Positions 16,547-25,828 of a DNA stretch of 64,000 nucleotides are shown here, piece after piece (the stretch's first letter is position 1; each line of letters begins with the position of its first letter). The position numbers and the translations under genes were made by a program. The stretch covers positions 1-64,000 of the forward strand of contig JAEZGK010000099.1 in assembly GCA_023437365.1 (NCBI GenBank), given 5' to 3'. The DNA comes from Bacillota bacterium (GTDB lineage: Bacteria > Bacillota > Clostridia > Lachnospirales > Lachnospiraceae). Below the pieces are notes generated by a model. The model saw only the letters and a program-made list of their open reading frames with translations. It was not told where the DNA came from and ran no database searches.

Positions 16547-17404
16547 ATGGATTGGAGAGAAATATCGGCCAAGACTGTAGACGAAGCTTTAACAAATGCT
16601 ATGCTTGAATTAGGCACTACGATAGATAATCTGGAATATGAAGTATTAGAAAGAGAATCCACCGGCTTTTTAGGTATGTTCGGTAAACCGGCAAGAATCA
16701 AGGTTAGAATGAAAATGACCATAGAAAATTCAACCAAGAGGTTTCTTACAGATGTATTTGCAGCTATGGGTATCAGTGCTTTGGTAGAAGTAAACTATGA
16801 TCAGGAAAATTCAACTGTTGATGTCAATATTGACGGCGACGAGATGGGAGTATTGATCGGTAAACGAGGACAAACACTGGACTCCCTTCAATATTTAGTC
16901 AGCCTGGTAGTGAATAAGAATAGTGAAAACTATATCAAGGTAAAGCTGGATACAGAGAATTACAGAGCAAGAAGAAAAGAAACTCTGGAGAATTTGGCTA
17001 AGAATATTGCATTTAAGGTAAAAAGAACAAGAAAGCCTGTATCATTGGAGCCGATGAATCCCTATGAAAGAAGAATTATTCATAGTGCGTTACAGAATGA
17101 TAAATTTGTTGAGACCTATTCTGAAGGGGAAGAGCCTTACCGTAAGGTAGTCATCAATATTAAGAAATCGATCCGTGACGCAAAGCCGAATAATAATAGT
17201 AACAGGTCGTCCGGCGGATATCGCAAGGATTATAACAAGGATTATAATAAGGATTATAAGAAGGGCGACAACAGGGGTTACAATAAGCCTTATAATGTCA
17301 GCAAGAGTGGCTATAATAAAAATTATAGCACTGATTACAAAAAAGATTATGAGCTATATAAGCTCAGCAAAGAGAAAAAGGAACAAGAGGCTGAAGCCAA
17401 GTAA
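16547..17404 (+). CDS. khpB: RNA-binding protein KhpB (Jag)
   Basis: A 285-aa protein. The N-terminal Jag domain (EISAKTVDEALTNAMLELG; STGFLGMFGKPARI) is followed by a KH domain (GVLIGKRGQTLDSLQYL) and an R3H domain (PMNPYERRIIHSALQND). The last 80 or so residues are an unusual low-complexity tail in which DYNK/DYKK units repeat, rich in Tyr, Asn and Lys. ATG at 16547 follows AAGGGGG and comes one base after the yidC stop, so translation is probably coupled. Known homologues bind RNA and affect cell wall growth; the tail looks lineage-specific. Confidence 0.93.
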   Translation: MDWREISAKTVDEALTNAMLELGTTIDNLEYEVLERESTGFLGMFGKPARIKVRMKMTIENSTKRFLTDVFAAMGISALVEVNYDQENSTVDVNIDGDEMGVLIGKRGQTLDSLQYLVSLVVNKNSENYIKVKLDTENYRARRKETLENLAKNIAFKVKRTRKPVSLEPMNPYERRIIHSALQNDKFVETYSEGEEPYRKVVINIKKSIRDAKPNNNSNRSSGGYRKDYNKDYNKDYKKGDNRGYNKPYNVSKSGYNKNYSTDYKKDYELYKLSKEKKEQEAEAK

Positions 17405-17428
17405 GTTAGCGGATGTATGTTGATCAGG

Positions 17429-17468
17429 AGGTGTCTTAAAGGTATTGCATACTTTAAGACACCTTTTA
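17429..17468 (+). terminator. Terminator after khpB
   Basis: AGGTGTCTTAAAG at 17429-17441 pairs exactly with CTTTAAGACACCT at 17452-17464, followed by TTTT. It ends the rpmH-khpB unit. Confidence 0.88.
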
Positions 17469-17563
17469 TTCTGAACAAGTGATTTGATTTATCAGTTCAA
17501 CTTGTATTGAACATAAAGCGAAGGAGTAATAAGGATATTCACAGTAGAGAAAGGAGGTATGGC

Positions 17564-18940
17564 ATGAAGACAGATACAATAGCAGCAATTGCAACAGGCC
17601 TCAGCAATGCAGGTATCAGTATAATACGAATCAGTGGAAATGAAGCGTTTGAGATTATAGATAAAATTTTTTGTTCCAAAAAAGGAAACAAGGTATTGTC
17701 AAAAGAATTGAGCCATACGCTCCATTACGGATATATCAAGGACGGAGAAGAAATCATCGATGAGGTCATGGTTGCGATTATGCATGCTCCCGCAACCTAT
17801 ACCAGAGAAGACATTGTTGAGATAGATTGCCACGGTGGGATTGTTGTTACAAGAAGAATCCTTGAGGTGACATTAAAATACGGAGCAAGGCTGGCTGATC
17901 CAGGAGAATTTACAAAACGCGCTTTTTTAAACGGAAGAATTGATCTATCGCAGGCAGAAGCAGTCAGTGATATTATATCAGCTAAGAATGAATTGGCATT
18001 GAAAAATTCATTAAATCAGTTGAGAGGTAGTGTACGCCAACTAATCAAAGAATTAAGAGAGAAGATTCTCAGAGATATAGCTTTTATCGAAGCCGCCTTG
18101 GATGATCCCGAACATATCAGTCTCGAAGGCTTTGATCTACAGCTTATGGAACATCTGAAGGAAGAGACCGAACAGCTTGAGAAACTGATCAAAGAATCCA
18201 GAAATGGGAAAATCATAAAAGAAGGTATCAAGACCGTCATTGTCGGAAAGCCGAATGCCGGTAAATCCAGTTTACTGAATTCATTGGTCGGTGAAGAAAG
18301 GGCTATCGTTACCGATATCGCCGGAACCACCAGAGATACGCTGGAGGAGACGATTAATCTAAGTGGTATTGTATTAAATGTCATAGATACTGCCGGAATT
18401 AGAGATACCAATGATCTCATTGAGAAAATAGGGGTAGAAAAGGCAATACGAAGCGCGTCGGATGCAGATCTGATTATCTATGTCCTTGATTCTTCTACTG
18501 ATTTGGACAGTAACGATAAGGATATTTTTGAGATAATCACGGATAAAAAGGCGATCCTTTTACTGAATAAATCTGATCTGGAGCAGCGGATCACCATAGA
18601 ACAAATCCGGAAATTGACCACACATCCTGTTATCAATGTGTCTGTAAAGGATAATACGGGGCTGTCTGAGTTAGAAACGACAATCAAAGAAATGTTTTTT
18701 GGAGGAGAATTATCTTTACGGGAGGATATCTATATCACCAACGAAAGACATAGAGAAGCCTTAGTTTCGTCAAAGGAAAGTCTTATGTTGGTTCAGCAAA
18801 GTCTAGAGGATGGAATGCCGGAGGATTTTTATTCCATCGATCTGATGAGCGCTTACGAAACACTTGGAAAAATTATTGGTGAAAATGTAGAAGAGGACCT
18901 TGTGAATATGATTTTCAAGGAATTCTGTATGGGTAAGTAA
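17564..18940 (+). CDS. mnmE: tRNA modification GTPase MnmE
   Basis: A 458-aa protein. The N-terminal formyl-THF-binding domain starts MKTDTIAAIATGLSNAGI. The G domain shows GKPNAGKSSLL, DIAGTTRDT, DTAG and NKSD. The C-terminus CMGK carries the catalytic Cys of the CxGK motif. With MnmG it makes the 5-carboxymethylaminomethyl group on wobble U34. AAGGAGG is 6 nt before the ATG at 17564. It lies 12 bp before mnmG. Confidence 0.97.
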   Translation: MKTDTIAAIATGLSNAGISIIRISGNEAFEIIDKIFCSKKGNKVLSKELSHTLHYGYIKDGEEIIDEVMVAIMHAPATYTREDIVEIDCHGGIVVTRRILEVTLKYGARLADPGEFTKRAFLNGRIDLSQAEAVSDIISAKNELALKNSLNQLRGSVRQLIKELREKILRDIAFIEAALDDPEHISLEGFDLQLMEHLKEETEQLEKLIKESRNGKIIKEGIKTVIVGKPNAGKSSLLNSLVGEERAIVTDIAGTTRDTLEETINLSGIVLNVIDTAGIRDTNDLIEKIGVEKAIRSASDADLIIYVLDSSTDLDSNDKDIFEIITDKKAILLLNKSDLEQRITIEQIRKLTTHPVINVSVKDNTGLSELETTIKEMFFGGELSLREDIYITNERHREALVSSKESLMLVQQSLEDGMPEDFYSIDLMSAYETLGKIIGENVEEDLVNMIFKEFCMGK

Positions 18941-18952
18941 AGGGGGAAGCTT

Positions 18953-20845
18953 ATGTCCTATGTATATGAAAGCTATGATGTGGTCGTGGTAGGAGCAGGT
19001 CATGCCGGCTGCGAGGCTGCACTAGCTTGTGCGAGATTATCCTGTAATACCCTGCTGTTTACCATTAGCATGGAGAGCATAGCTATGATGCCCTGTAACC
19101 CCAACATCGGAGGAACTTCGAAGGGTCATCTGGTGCGTGAAATCGATGCCCTGGGCGGAGAAATGGGTAAAAATATTGATAAAACCTATATTCAGTCAAA
19201 GATGTTGAATCTTTCCAAGGGACCGGCAGTACATTCTCTGCGGGCTCAGGCAGATAAACAGGAATACTCACGTTCTATGAGAAAGATACTGGAGAATACG
19301 CAAAACCTTACCTTAAAGCAGGCTGAGGTTGCTGAGCTTCTTACAGAAGATAATAGAATTACAGGAGTTAAGACATTTTCCGGAGCTATTTATCCCTGTA
19401 AGGCAGTTGTATTATGTACGGGAACCTATCTAAACGCAAGATGCATCTATGGAGAGACAGTTAATATGACCGGACCGAACGGTCTGCAGGCGGCAACACA
19501 CCTCACAGATTCTTTAAAAGCACTCGGTATCGAGATGTATAGGTTTAAGACAGGTACTCCTGCAAGAATTGATGCAAGAACCATAGATTTCTCGAAGATG
19601 GAGGAGCAATTTGGTGATGAGATAGTTGTTCCCTTCTCTTTCACAACCAAACGGGAAGAGCTGAATAGAGAGCAGATTTCTTGCTGGCTCACTTACACCA
19701 ATGAGAAGACTCATGATATCATCCGTGCAAATATCAACAGATCTCCATTATACTGCGGTGACATCAAAGGTACCGGTCCGCGTTATTGTCCTTCCATCGA
19801 AGATAAGGTAGTAAAATTTGCAGACAAGGACAGGCATCAGGTATTCATAGAACCGGAAGGTCTCTATACGAACGAGATGTATATTGCAGGTATGTCAAGC
19901 TCTCTGCCGGAGGATGTGCAGGTGCAGATGTATCGATCCGTTCCCGGACTGGAGCATTCCAATATTGTGAGAAATGCCTATGCTATAGAATATGATTGCA
20001 TCAACCCGATGCAGTTGAAGCCTTCCCTGGAATTCAAGGCAGTAGAAGGACTATTTAGCGGCGGTCAGTTTAACGGAAGCTCAGGCTATGAAGAAGCGGC
20101 AGCCCAGGGACTTATAGCAGGTATCAATGCAGCCGGTAAGGTTTTAAATAAAGAACCACTGATTCTAGACCGTTCTGAAGCTTACATTGGAGTATTGATT
20201 GATGATCTGGTCACTAAGGAGACGCATGAGCCATATCGAATGATGACTTCAAGAGCAGAATATCGGCTTCTCCTTCGCCAGGACAATGCTGATTTACGAC
20301 TGAGCAAGAAGGGTTATGAGATAGGCTTAATCAGCGAGGATAGATACCAAAAGCTGCTTAAGAAGGAAGAACAAATCAGTCAGGAGATGCTGCGGCTGGA
20401 GAAGACAACCGTCGGAGCATCCAAGGAGGTGCAGGAGCTACTGGAACAATTGGGAAGCTCCCCACTCTGTACGGCTGCTACTATGGCAGAGCTTATCCGA
20501 AGACCTGAGCTTGATTATGAGCTTCTGAAATCAATTGATAAGACACGTCGGTCATTACCTGAAGAAGTAATTGAGCAGGTTAATATTAATATAAAATATG
20601 ATGGATATATCAGGCGCCAGCTGCAACAGATTGAACAGTTTAAGAAGCTGGAAAAACGTAGAATACCTGAGGATATCGATTATTCGTCAGTCCCTAGTCT
20701 TCGAATTGAGGCCAGACAGAAGCTGGATAGATTCCGACCGATATCCATTGGACAGGCATCTAGAATTTCCGGTGTATCACCGGCAGATGTTTCTGTACTG
20801 CTGGTTTATCTGACGCAAATCAACCATGAGCGAAATAAAGATTAA
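18953..20845 (+). CDS. mnmG: tRNA wobble-U modification enzyme MnmG (GidA)
   Basis: The 630-aa FAD-dependent partner of MnmE. The FAD fold is DVVVVGAGHAGCEAALA; MMPCNPNIGGTSKGHLVREI and FKTGTPARI are family blocks. The C-terminal helical region (YDGYIRRQLQQIE, then EDIDYSSVPSLRIEARQKL) binds MnmE and tRNA. The length is standard. GGGGGAAGC precedes the ATG. Confidence 0.97.
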   Translation: MSYVYESYDVVVVGAGHAGCEAALACARLSCNTLLFTISMESIAMMPCNPNIGGTSKGHLVREIDALGGEMGKNIDKTYIQSKMLNLSKGPAVHSLRAQADKQEYSRSMRKILENTQNLTLKQAEVAELLTEDNRITGVKTFSGAIYPCKAVVLCTGTYLNARCIYGETVNMTGPNGLQAATHLTDSLKALGIEMYRFKTGTPARIDARTIDFSKMEEQFGDEIVVPFSFTTKREELNREQISCWLTYTNEKTHDIIRANINRSPLYCGDIKGTGPRYCPSIEDKVVKFADKDRHQVFIEPEGLYTNEMYIAGMSSSLPEDVQVQMYRSVPGLEHSNIVRNAYAIEYDCINPMQLKPSLEFKAVEGLFSGGQFNGSSGYEEAAAQGLIAGINAAGKVLNKEPLILDRSEAYIGVLIDDLVTKETHEPYRMMTSRAEYRLLLRQDNADLRLSKKGYEIGLISEDRYQKLLKKEEQISQEMLRLEKTTVGASKEVQELLEQLGSSPLCTAATMAELIRRPELDYELLKSIDKTRRSLPEEVIEQVNINIKYDGYIRRQLQQIEQFKKLEKRRIPEDIDYSSVPSLRIEARQKLDRFRPISIGQASRISGVSPADVSVLLVYLTQINHERNKD

Positions 20846-20956
20846 TAGGAAGAGAATTAGAAGTTTTTATCATAATAGATATAGGTAAAGAAGAATTCTG
20901 ATAAGAGAAATCATTATAATCAAGAAAATCACGTATATACGTAGGAACGAGGAACT

Positions 20957-21685
20957 ATGAAGTATAGCGATTATCCGGAAATCAACGAGTTCAAAGCAGG
21001 GATAGCAAAGCTAGGTATTACTCTGTCAGAACGGCAATATCAGCAGTTTATGGATTACTACGAGCTTCTGGTTGAACGGAATAAGGTAATGAATCTGACA
21101 GCAATTACAGAGCTTGCTGAAGTAATAACAAAGCATTTTATTGATAGTCTTGCTATAGTAAAAGCAGTCAAATTCGAAAAGCAAAGCCTGTTAGATATCG
21201 GCACCGGTGCAGGTTTTCCCGGAATTCCGTTAAAGATTGCCTATCCGGAGCTGAATATCGTATTACTTGATTCCTTAAAAAAGAGACTTACGTTTCTAGA
21301 TGAAGTAATTGATCAGCTAGAGCTAACGGACATTAAGACCTTACATGGACGGGCAGAGGATTTTGGAAGAGAGCTAAACTATCGTGAGCAATTTGATCTG
21401 TGTGTATCAAGAGCGGTAGCCAAGCTTTCATCACTTTCTGAATATTGTCTTCCTTATGTTAAGAAAGGTGGCAGCTTTATTTCTTATAAGTCAGGAAATA
21501 TTGAGGAAGAGCTGATTTCATCAAAAAGAGCGATTAAACTACTCGGAGCTGAACTGAAGGAAGTAATTGAATATCAATTACCAAATACAGACATGCAACG
21601 AACCTTAATCGTAATTGAGAAGAAGGAACCTACCCCTAAGAGTTATCCGAGAGCTGCTGGTAAGCCTTCAAAAGAACCTCTATAA
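20957..21685 (+). CDS. rsmG: 16S rRNA (guanine-527-N7)-methyltransferase
   Basis: A 242-aa GidB-family SAM enzyme. The SAM motif is LLDIGTGAGFPGIPLKI. The C-terminal YPRAAGKPSKEPL is a strong family signature. It follows mnmG as in most Firmicutes origin regions. Confidence 0.96.
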   Translation: MKYSDYPEINEFKAGIAKLGITLSERQYQQFMDYYELLVERNKVMNLTAITELAEVITKHFIDSLAIVKAVKFEKQSLLDIGTGAGFPGIPLKIAYPELNIVLLDSLKKRLTFLDEVIDQLELTDIKTLHGRAEDFGRELNYREQFDLCVSRAVAKLSSLSEYCLPYVKKGGSFISYKSGNIEEELISSKRAIKLLGAELKEVIEYQLPNTDMQRTLIVIEKKEPTPKSYPRAAGKPSKEPL

Positions 21686-21715
21686 TAGATATTTATGAAT
21701 AGGAAAGGAAAACTT

Positions 21716-22183
21716 ATGTTAATCCAAGGTAAGTTATTATCCTATGGCTCCGATCTATCGGAGGCATTTGACATTAGAAGACAGGTATTTGTTCAAGAGT
21801 ATCAAAAGAATGAGACAGAGGAATTTGACGAAAAGGATTCTTTTGCAATGCATGTCATAGTATACGAGCAAAGTGAACAGAAAAGACCGGTGGCGACCGG
21901 AAGAATTGTTTTTGACGGTTCTTCCTGCGAGATAGGACATATAGCAGTACTGAAGGATTATCGAAGCAAGCAGTACGGAGACTTTGCGGTCAGAATGCTT
22001 ATTAATAAAGCATTTACGTCAGGAATTCGTGAGGTGAGTGCTAAGGTACCCGGAGATACTATAGATTTCTTCCAAAAGATTGGCTTTACATTGAAGGATA
22101 CAGACAACAATAGAAAGCCTGAGATGGAGTACAATATGATTATTCATGAGGCTGATGTTCATACCTGCTGTCATAAAAAGTAG
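21716..22183 (+). CDS. GNAT-family acetyltransferase
   Basis: A 155-aa single GNAT domain. IGHIAVLKDYRSKQYGDFAVRMLINKA covers the acetyl-CoA-binding loop (the R/Q-x-x-G-x-G/A pattern, here degenerate as RSKQYG). VRRQVFVQEY-like sequence near the N-terminus (DIRRQVFVQEYQKNE) resembles the ElaA-type subgroup. AGGAAAGG precedes the ATG at 21716. The substrate is unknown. Confidence 0.8.
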   Translation: MLIQGKLLSYGSDLSEAFDIRRQVFVQEYQKNETEEFDEKDSFAMHVIVYEQSEQKRPVATGRIVFDGSSCEIGHIAVLKDYRSKQYGDFAVRMLINKAFTSGIREVSAKVPGDTIDFFQKIGFTLKDTDNNRKPEMEYNMIIHEADVHTCCHKK

Positions 22184-22345
22184 ATTATTTTGTGCTAAGC
22201 TAAGAAAATACTTTATAAATGAATAATTATGTTATATGATATTTATGATACGTAATGAAATTGTCGATATATATTATATGTAACGGTCTTTCATATAATT
22301 ATGCTATATCGATTGTTGCCTGGATCTGGAAAGGATGCTTTTGCT

Positions 22346-23449
22346 ATGGTTGACAGCAATGGAGACAATAAGGATATGGAAGAAAGAAGCAATACAGATA
22401 AAAAAGATATCCGTATACTTTTAAAGGATATGGCAATTGAATTGGAGGATAAGCTTTATTCTCTAAAGGTTCAGCTTAAAACACAGATGAACCTTTTATC
22501 CGAAAAGGAAAATGAATTATCAGAGAGAGAAAGAATAAAGGTCCATAACCTTGATCTGTTTTCACCTATTTATAATAAAGCTCAGGACGAGAAGGCTTTG
22601 ATTTTAACAATAGATCAACTTAAGCAGACAATAGATGTTCTGAACAAGGAGCAGGAACAACTGACAGACAAAATTAATGGATTAAAGACAGCAGTCAGTT
22701 ATCTTAATAATATAGATATCAAAGAGGATGCGGCAGAAAAGGATAAGCTTGGTGAAGGTCGTGTTCCTTATAATGATAAAGGCTTAAGCATTCTGGAAGC
22801 TCAGGAAATCGATAGGCAGAGAATTGCAAGGGATTTACATGACTCCACTGTGCAAAGCTTAACAAGCCTGGTACATAAAGCAGAGTTATGCGTAAAGCTG
22901 ATAGATATAGATTCGACAAGAGCAAAGCTAGAGCTCACCTCTATGTCGAATACGATTAAAACAGTAATTAATGATATGAGAGGCATCATATATAATCTAA
23001 AGCCCATGACTCTGGATGATCTTGGACTTACCATTACACTGGAGAGATATGCATGCCGACTGATGGACTTGAATAATATCAATGTTATCATTCATTCCAA
23101 TGAAGAGACCAAAGAAATTTTGCCGGTTATTAAGGTAACACTCTTCCGTATTATCCAGGAAGCATGTAACAATGTAATCAAACATGCGAATGCTTCCTTA
23201 ATTACAATTGATATCAATTATGAAGAGCACAATATTACGGTATCAATTAAGGATAACGGGACCGGCTTTGATATAAATAATTCAACTTCTGACGGGACAA
23301 AGCATACATCAAGTTTTGGGCTATCTATCATGAAAGAAAGAATTTCTTTGCTATCGGGAACGGTAGATATTAAATCGGAAAAGGGAAAAGGGACAACAGT
23401 TATTGTTTCTGCTCCACTAACTATGTACGAGGGGGAAAAACATGAGTAA
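22346..23449 (+). CDS. DegS-like cytosolic histidine kinase
   Basis: About 367 aa with no membrane segment. Residues 25-125 are coiled-coil. The HisKA_3 dimerisation helix is DRQRIARDLHDSTVQSL, with the phosphoacceptor His at about 165. The HATPase domain has RIIQEACNNVIKHANA and DNGTGFD. The DegS family senses signals in the cytosol through the coiled coil. The start is uncertain: ATG at 22346 follows GGAAAGGA, but the frame is open to 22301. It overlaps the regulator gene by 8 bp as ATGAGTAA. Confidence 0.87.
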   Translation: MVDSNGDNKDMEERSNTDKKDIRILLKDMAIELEDKLYSLKVQLKTQMNLLSEKENELSERERIKVHNLDLFSPIYNKAQDEKALILTIDQLKQTIDVLNKEQEQLTDKINGLKTAVSYLNNIDIKEDAAEKDKLGEGRVPYNDKGLSILEAQEIDRQRIARDLHDSTVQSLTSLVHKAELCVKLIDIDSTRAKLELTSMSNTIKTVINDMRGIIYNLKPMTLDDLGLTITLERYACRLMDLNNINVIIHSNEETKEILPVIKVTLFRIIQEACNNVIKHANASLITIDINYEEHNITVSIKDNGTGFDINNSTSDGTKHTSSFGLSIMKERISLLSGTVDIKSEKGKGTTVIVSAPLTMYEGEKHE

Positions 23450-24092
23450 ACCAGTGAATATAATGATTGCTGATGATCATTCAATGGTAAGAGAAGGTTT
23501 AAAACAACTGTTGGAATTGGACGGAGATATTGCGGTTATTGCAGAAGCAAGAGATGGTAAGCAATGTATAGAATTACTCGACGAAACCAGAACAGATGTT
23601 CTGCTTTTGGATATTAATATGCCTCTGATGAATGGACTTCAGGTATTGCAATATATCAGAGAGAACAGAAAGAAAGTTAAGGTATTAATACTTACAATAC
23701 ATAATGAAGTAGAGTATCTTATGAAAGCGGTAGAAATCGGTGTCGATGGTTATGTATTAAAGGATTCAGATTCTACAGTATTAAAGAAAGCAATTTTCTG
23801 TGTAAATAGAGGAGAGTCCTTTATCCAACCAGAGCTTACACCAATCCTAAAAGTTAAGATGGAAGAAAGAGAGAGTCAGACAGATGATGAAGATGCTCTG
23901 ACAAAGAGAGAGATCGAGGTTTTGAAGCTTCTTGCGGAAGGATTGTTTAATAAAGAAATAGCTTATATGCTTGCCATCAGTGAGAAGACTGTAAAGAACC
24001 ATGTATCGAACATTTTCAAGAAGATAAATGTATCGGATCGAACACAGGCTGCAGTATATGCCATAAGGAATAATTTCGTTGATCTTCTGTAA
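23442..24092 (+). CDS. NarL/DegU-family response regulator
   Basis: A 216-aa protein. The receiver domain has acidic pocket DDH at 11-13, phospho-acceptor D57 in LLLDINMP, and K in GYVLKDS. The C-terminal LuxR helix-turn-helix is LTKREIEVLKLLAEGLFNKE, then AISEKTVKNHVSNIF. It is translationally coupled to the kinase upstream and is its obvious partner. Targets are unknown; the location next to oriC and parAB does not show the role. Confidence 0.92.
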   Translation: MSKPVNIMIADDHSMVREGLKQLLELDGDIAVIAEARDGKQCIELLDETRTDVLLLDINMPLMNGLQVLQYIRENRKKVKVLILTIHNEVEYLMKAVEIGVDGYVLKDSDSTVLKKAIFCVNRGESFIQPELTPILKVKMEERESQTDDEDALTKREIEVLKLLAEGLFNKEIAYMLAISEKTVKNHVSNIFKKINVSDRTQAAVYAIRNNFVDLL

Positions 24093-24134
24093 ACTACTGT
24101 TCGGATAATTTTTATAACGAATACCTAATAAGAT

Positions 24135-24167
24135 AAGGAATGTTTCTGATGAAGCATTCCTTTTTGT
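24135..24167 (+). terminator. Terminator of the DegS/DegU-like pair
   Basis: AAGGAATG (24135-24142) pairs with CATTCCTT (24155-24162), followed by a T-run. Confidence 0.85.
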
Positions 24168-24433
24168 TATTCAATTATTAACACAGAGCATTTGTGCTTC
24201 TATAATAATTGGTGAAAATGTGATATGAAAGTATAACCCAACATTTATTATAGAACCATAGAGCAAATATAATTATTCTGGTACATTATACTACAGAATA
24301 ATTAATGTATTGAGATATAACATGAAATTTTAAGCTTAATTTTGAGTTCAAGCATTAGTATAAAGATAACTCACTAACTATGAGTACGAAGTACTCTTAA
24401 TATTTATTATCGTATTTCTTCTGTTATATATAT

Positions 24434-24449
24434 TGTTTCACTTGAAACA
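24434..24449. other. parS: parS-like site 1
   Basis: TGTTTCACTTGAAACA differs from the perfect palindromic ParB-binding site TGTTTCACGTGAAACA at one position (T for G in the central CG step). Confidence 0.75.
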
Positions 24450-24575
24450 TAGTTGGTATTATTTATGACATATATTACGATATGCTATATGGTTATATGA
24501 TTTAGAATAAGCAGGATATTTGAATGTATGTCTAGTAATGGAATATATGAACCTGAGAAATCGATAGATGTAAAA

Positions 24576-24591
24576 TGTTTCACGTGAATCA
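24576..24591. other. parS: parS-like site 2
   Basis: TGTTTCACGTGAATCA differs from the consensus at one position, in the right arm. Confidence 0.75.
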
Positions 24592-24717
24592 TAGTTAGTA
24601 TTATTGATGACATATATTACGATATACTATATGGTTATATGATTTAAAATAAGCAGGATATTTGTATGTATGTCTAGTAATGGAATATATGAACCTGAGT
24701 AATCGACAGATATAAAA

Positions 24718-24733
24718 TGTTTCACGTGAAACC
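24718..24733. other. parS: parS-like site 3
   Basis: TGTTTCACGTGAAACC differs from the consensus only at the last base. Confidence 0.82.
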
Positions 24734-24950
24734 TGATGGGATAATCTTATGGTTATGTATGTTTTTCTTTATGGAATTATAGAATGAATTCAGAAACTAT
24801 GAAACAACTTTATTTCTCAACAAGATACGATAAAATTGGAAATGAACGAAATATGTCTAGATATAATCAGCGAAAGATGCTATAATAATCCTCATGTAAG
24901 TATTGCTGTGAATGTAGAAAGAATAATATGAGAAGAGGGGTGGATACTTT

Positions 24951-25775
24951 ATGGCAAGGATAATCGCGATCGCAAATCAGAAAGGCGGGGTCGGAAAAAC
25001 GACAACAGCAATCAATCTTTCTGCATGTTTAGCTGAAAAAAACAGAAAAGTATTAGCGATTGATATCGATCCGCAGGGGAATACTTCAAGTGGTCTTGGA
25101 ATAGATAAAAATACACTCAAGAATACGATTTATCAAATGATTATTGGTGATTGTAGCTTAGAGGAATGTAGGATAAGTACCCCGATAAAGAATCTGGATA
25201 TTCTTCCTTCTAATGTAAATCTGGCCGGAGCAGAGATTGAGCTTATCGGTGTGAAAGATAGAGAGTACATATTAAAGAAGCATGTTGAGAAGATCAGAGA
25301 GGAATACGATTTTATCATTATTGATTGTCCGCCATCCTTAAACACCCTTACGGTGAATGCAATGACAACAGCGGATACGGTTTTAGTACCTATACAATGC
25401 GAGTTTTATGCATTGGAAGGACTAACACAGCTGCTGCATACAATCAATCTGGTAAAGCAAAGGTTAAATCCTCAGTTAGAGATGGAGGGAGTAGTGTTTA
25501 CAATGTTTGATGCCAGAACAAATCTTTCTCTTCAGGTTGTAGAGAATGTTAAGAGCAATCTTAGGCAAAACATATATAAAACCATTATTCCCAGAAATGT
25601 TAGATTAGCAGAAGCACCAAGTCATGGGCTGCCTATTAACTTATACGATCCGAAATCAGCCGGCGCTGATGGATATCGCCAATTAGCTCAGGAAGTAATT
25701 GATAACGATGAAGCTGAAGCATATGCAAAAAATGAACCTGGTGAGTTAAAGTACCGAATTAAAAATAAGCATTAG
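24951..25775 (+). CDS. parA: Chromosome partitioning ATPase ParA (Soj)
   Basis: A 274-aa deviant Walker ATPase: ANQKGGVGKTTTAINLSA with the signature Lys at 11 and Walker Lys at 16, then DIDPQGN and IIDCPPSL. It has no N-terminal DNA-binding extension, so it is the chromosomal (Soj) type. It acts with ParB-parS in origin segregation and, in Bacillus, in control of DnaA. AGAGGGG precedes the ATG. Confidence 0.97.
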   Translation: MARIIAIANQKGGVGKTTTAINLSACLAEKNRKVLAIDIDPQGNTSSGLGIDKNTLKNTIYQMIIGDCSLEECRISTPIKNLDILPSNVNLAGAEIELIGVKDREYILKKHVEKIREEYDFIIIDCPPSLNTLTVNAMTTADTVLVPIQCEFYALEGLTQLLHTINLVKQRLNPQLEMEGVVFTMFDARTNLSLQVVENVKSNLRQNIYKTIIPRNVRLAEAPSHGLPINLYDPKSAGADGYRQLAQEVIDNDEAEAYAKNEPGELKYRIKNKH

Positions 25776-25828
25776 TTAAATTGATAGTTATATTATATTC
25801 AATGAAAATAATTTAAACGGAGGACGTT

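Larger units (their letters stand above)
24434..24733. repeat. 142-bp tandem duplication, each copy led by parS
   Basis: Unit 1 (24434-24575) and unit 2 (24576-24717) have the same length and differ by eye at about 10 of 142 positions. A third start of the unit, the parS site alone, follows at 24718. All three parS-like sites are therefore exactly 142 bp apart. The units hold no reading frame. Confidence 0.92.
24168..24950. other. Gene-free AT-rich region before parA
   Basis: There is no credible reading frame in these 780 bp. They hold three parS-like sites and a 142-bp tandem duplication (listed separately), a small perfect palindrome GAGTAC-GAA-GTACTC at 24382-24396, and several TATAAT-like hexamers, of which the last ones (24862 and 24881) are candidates for the parA promoter but lack good -35 boxes. 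Confidence 0.7.
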
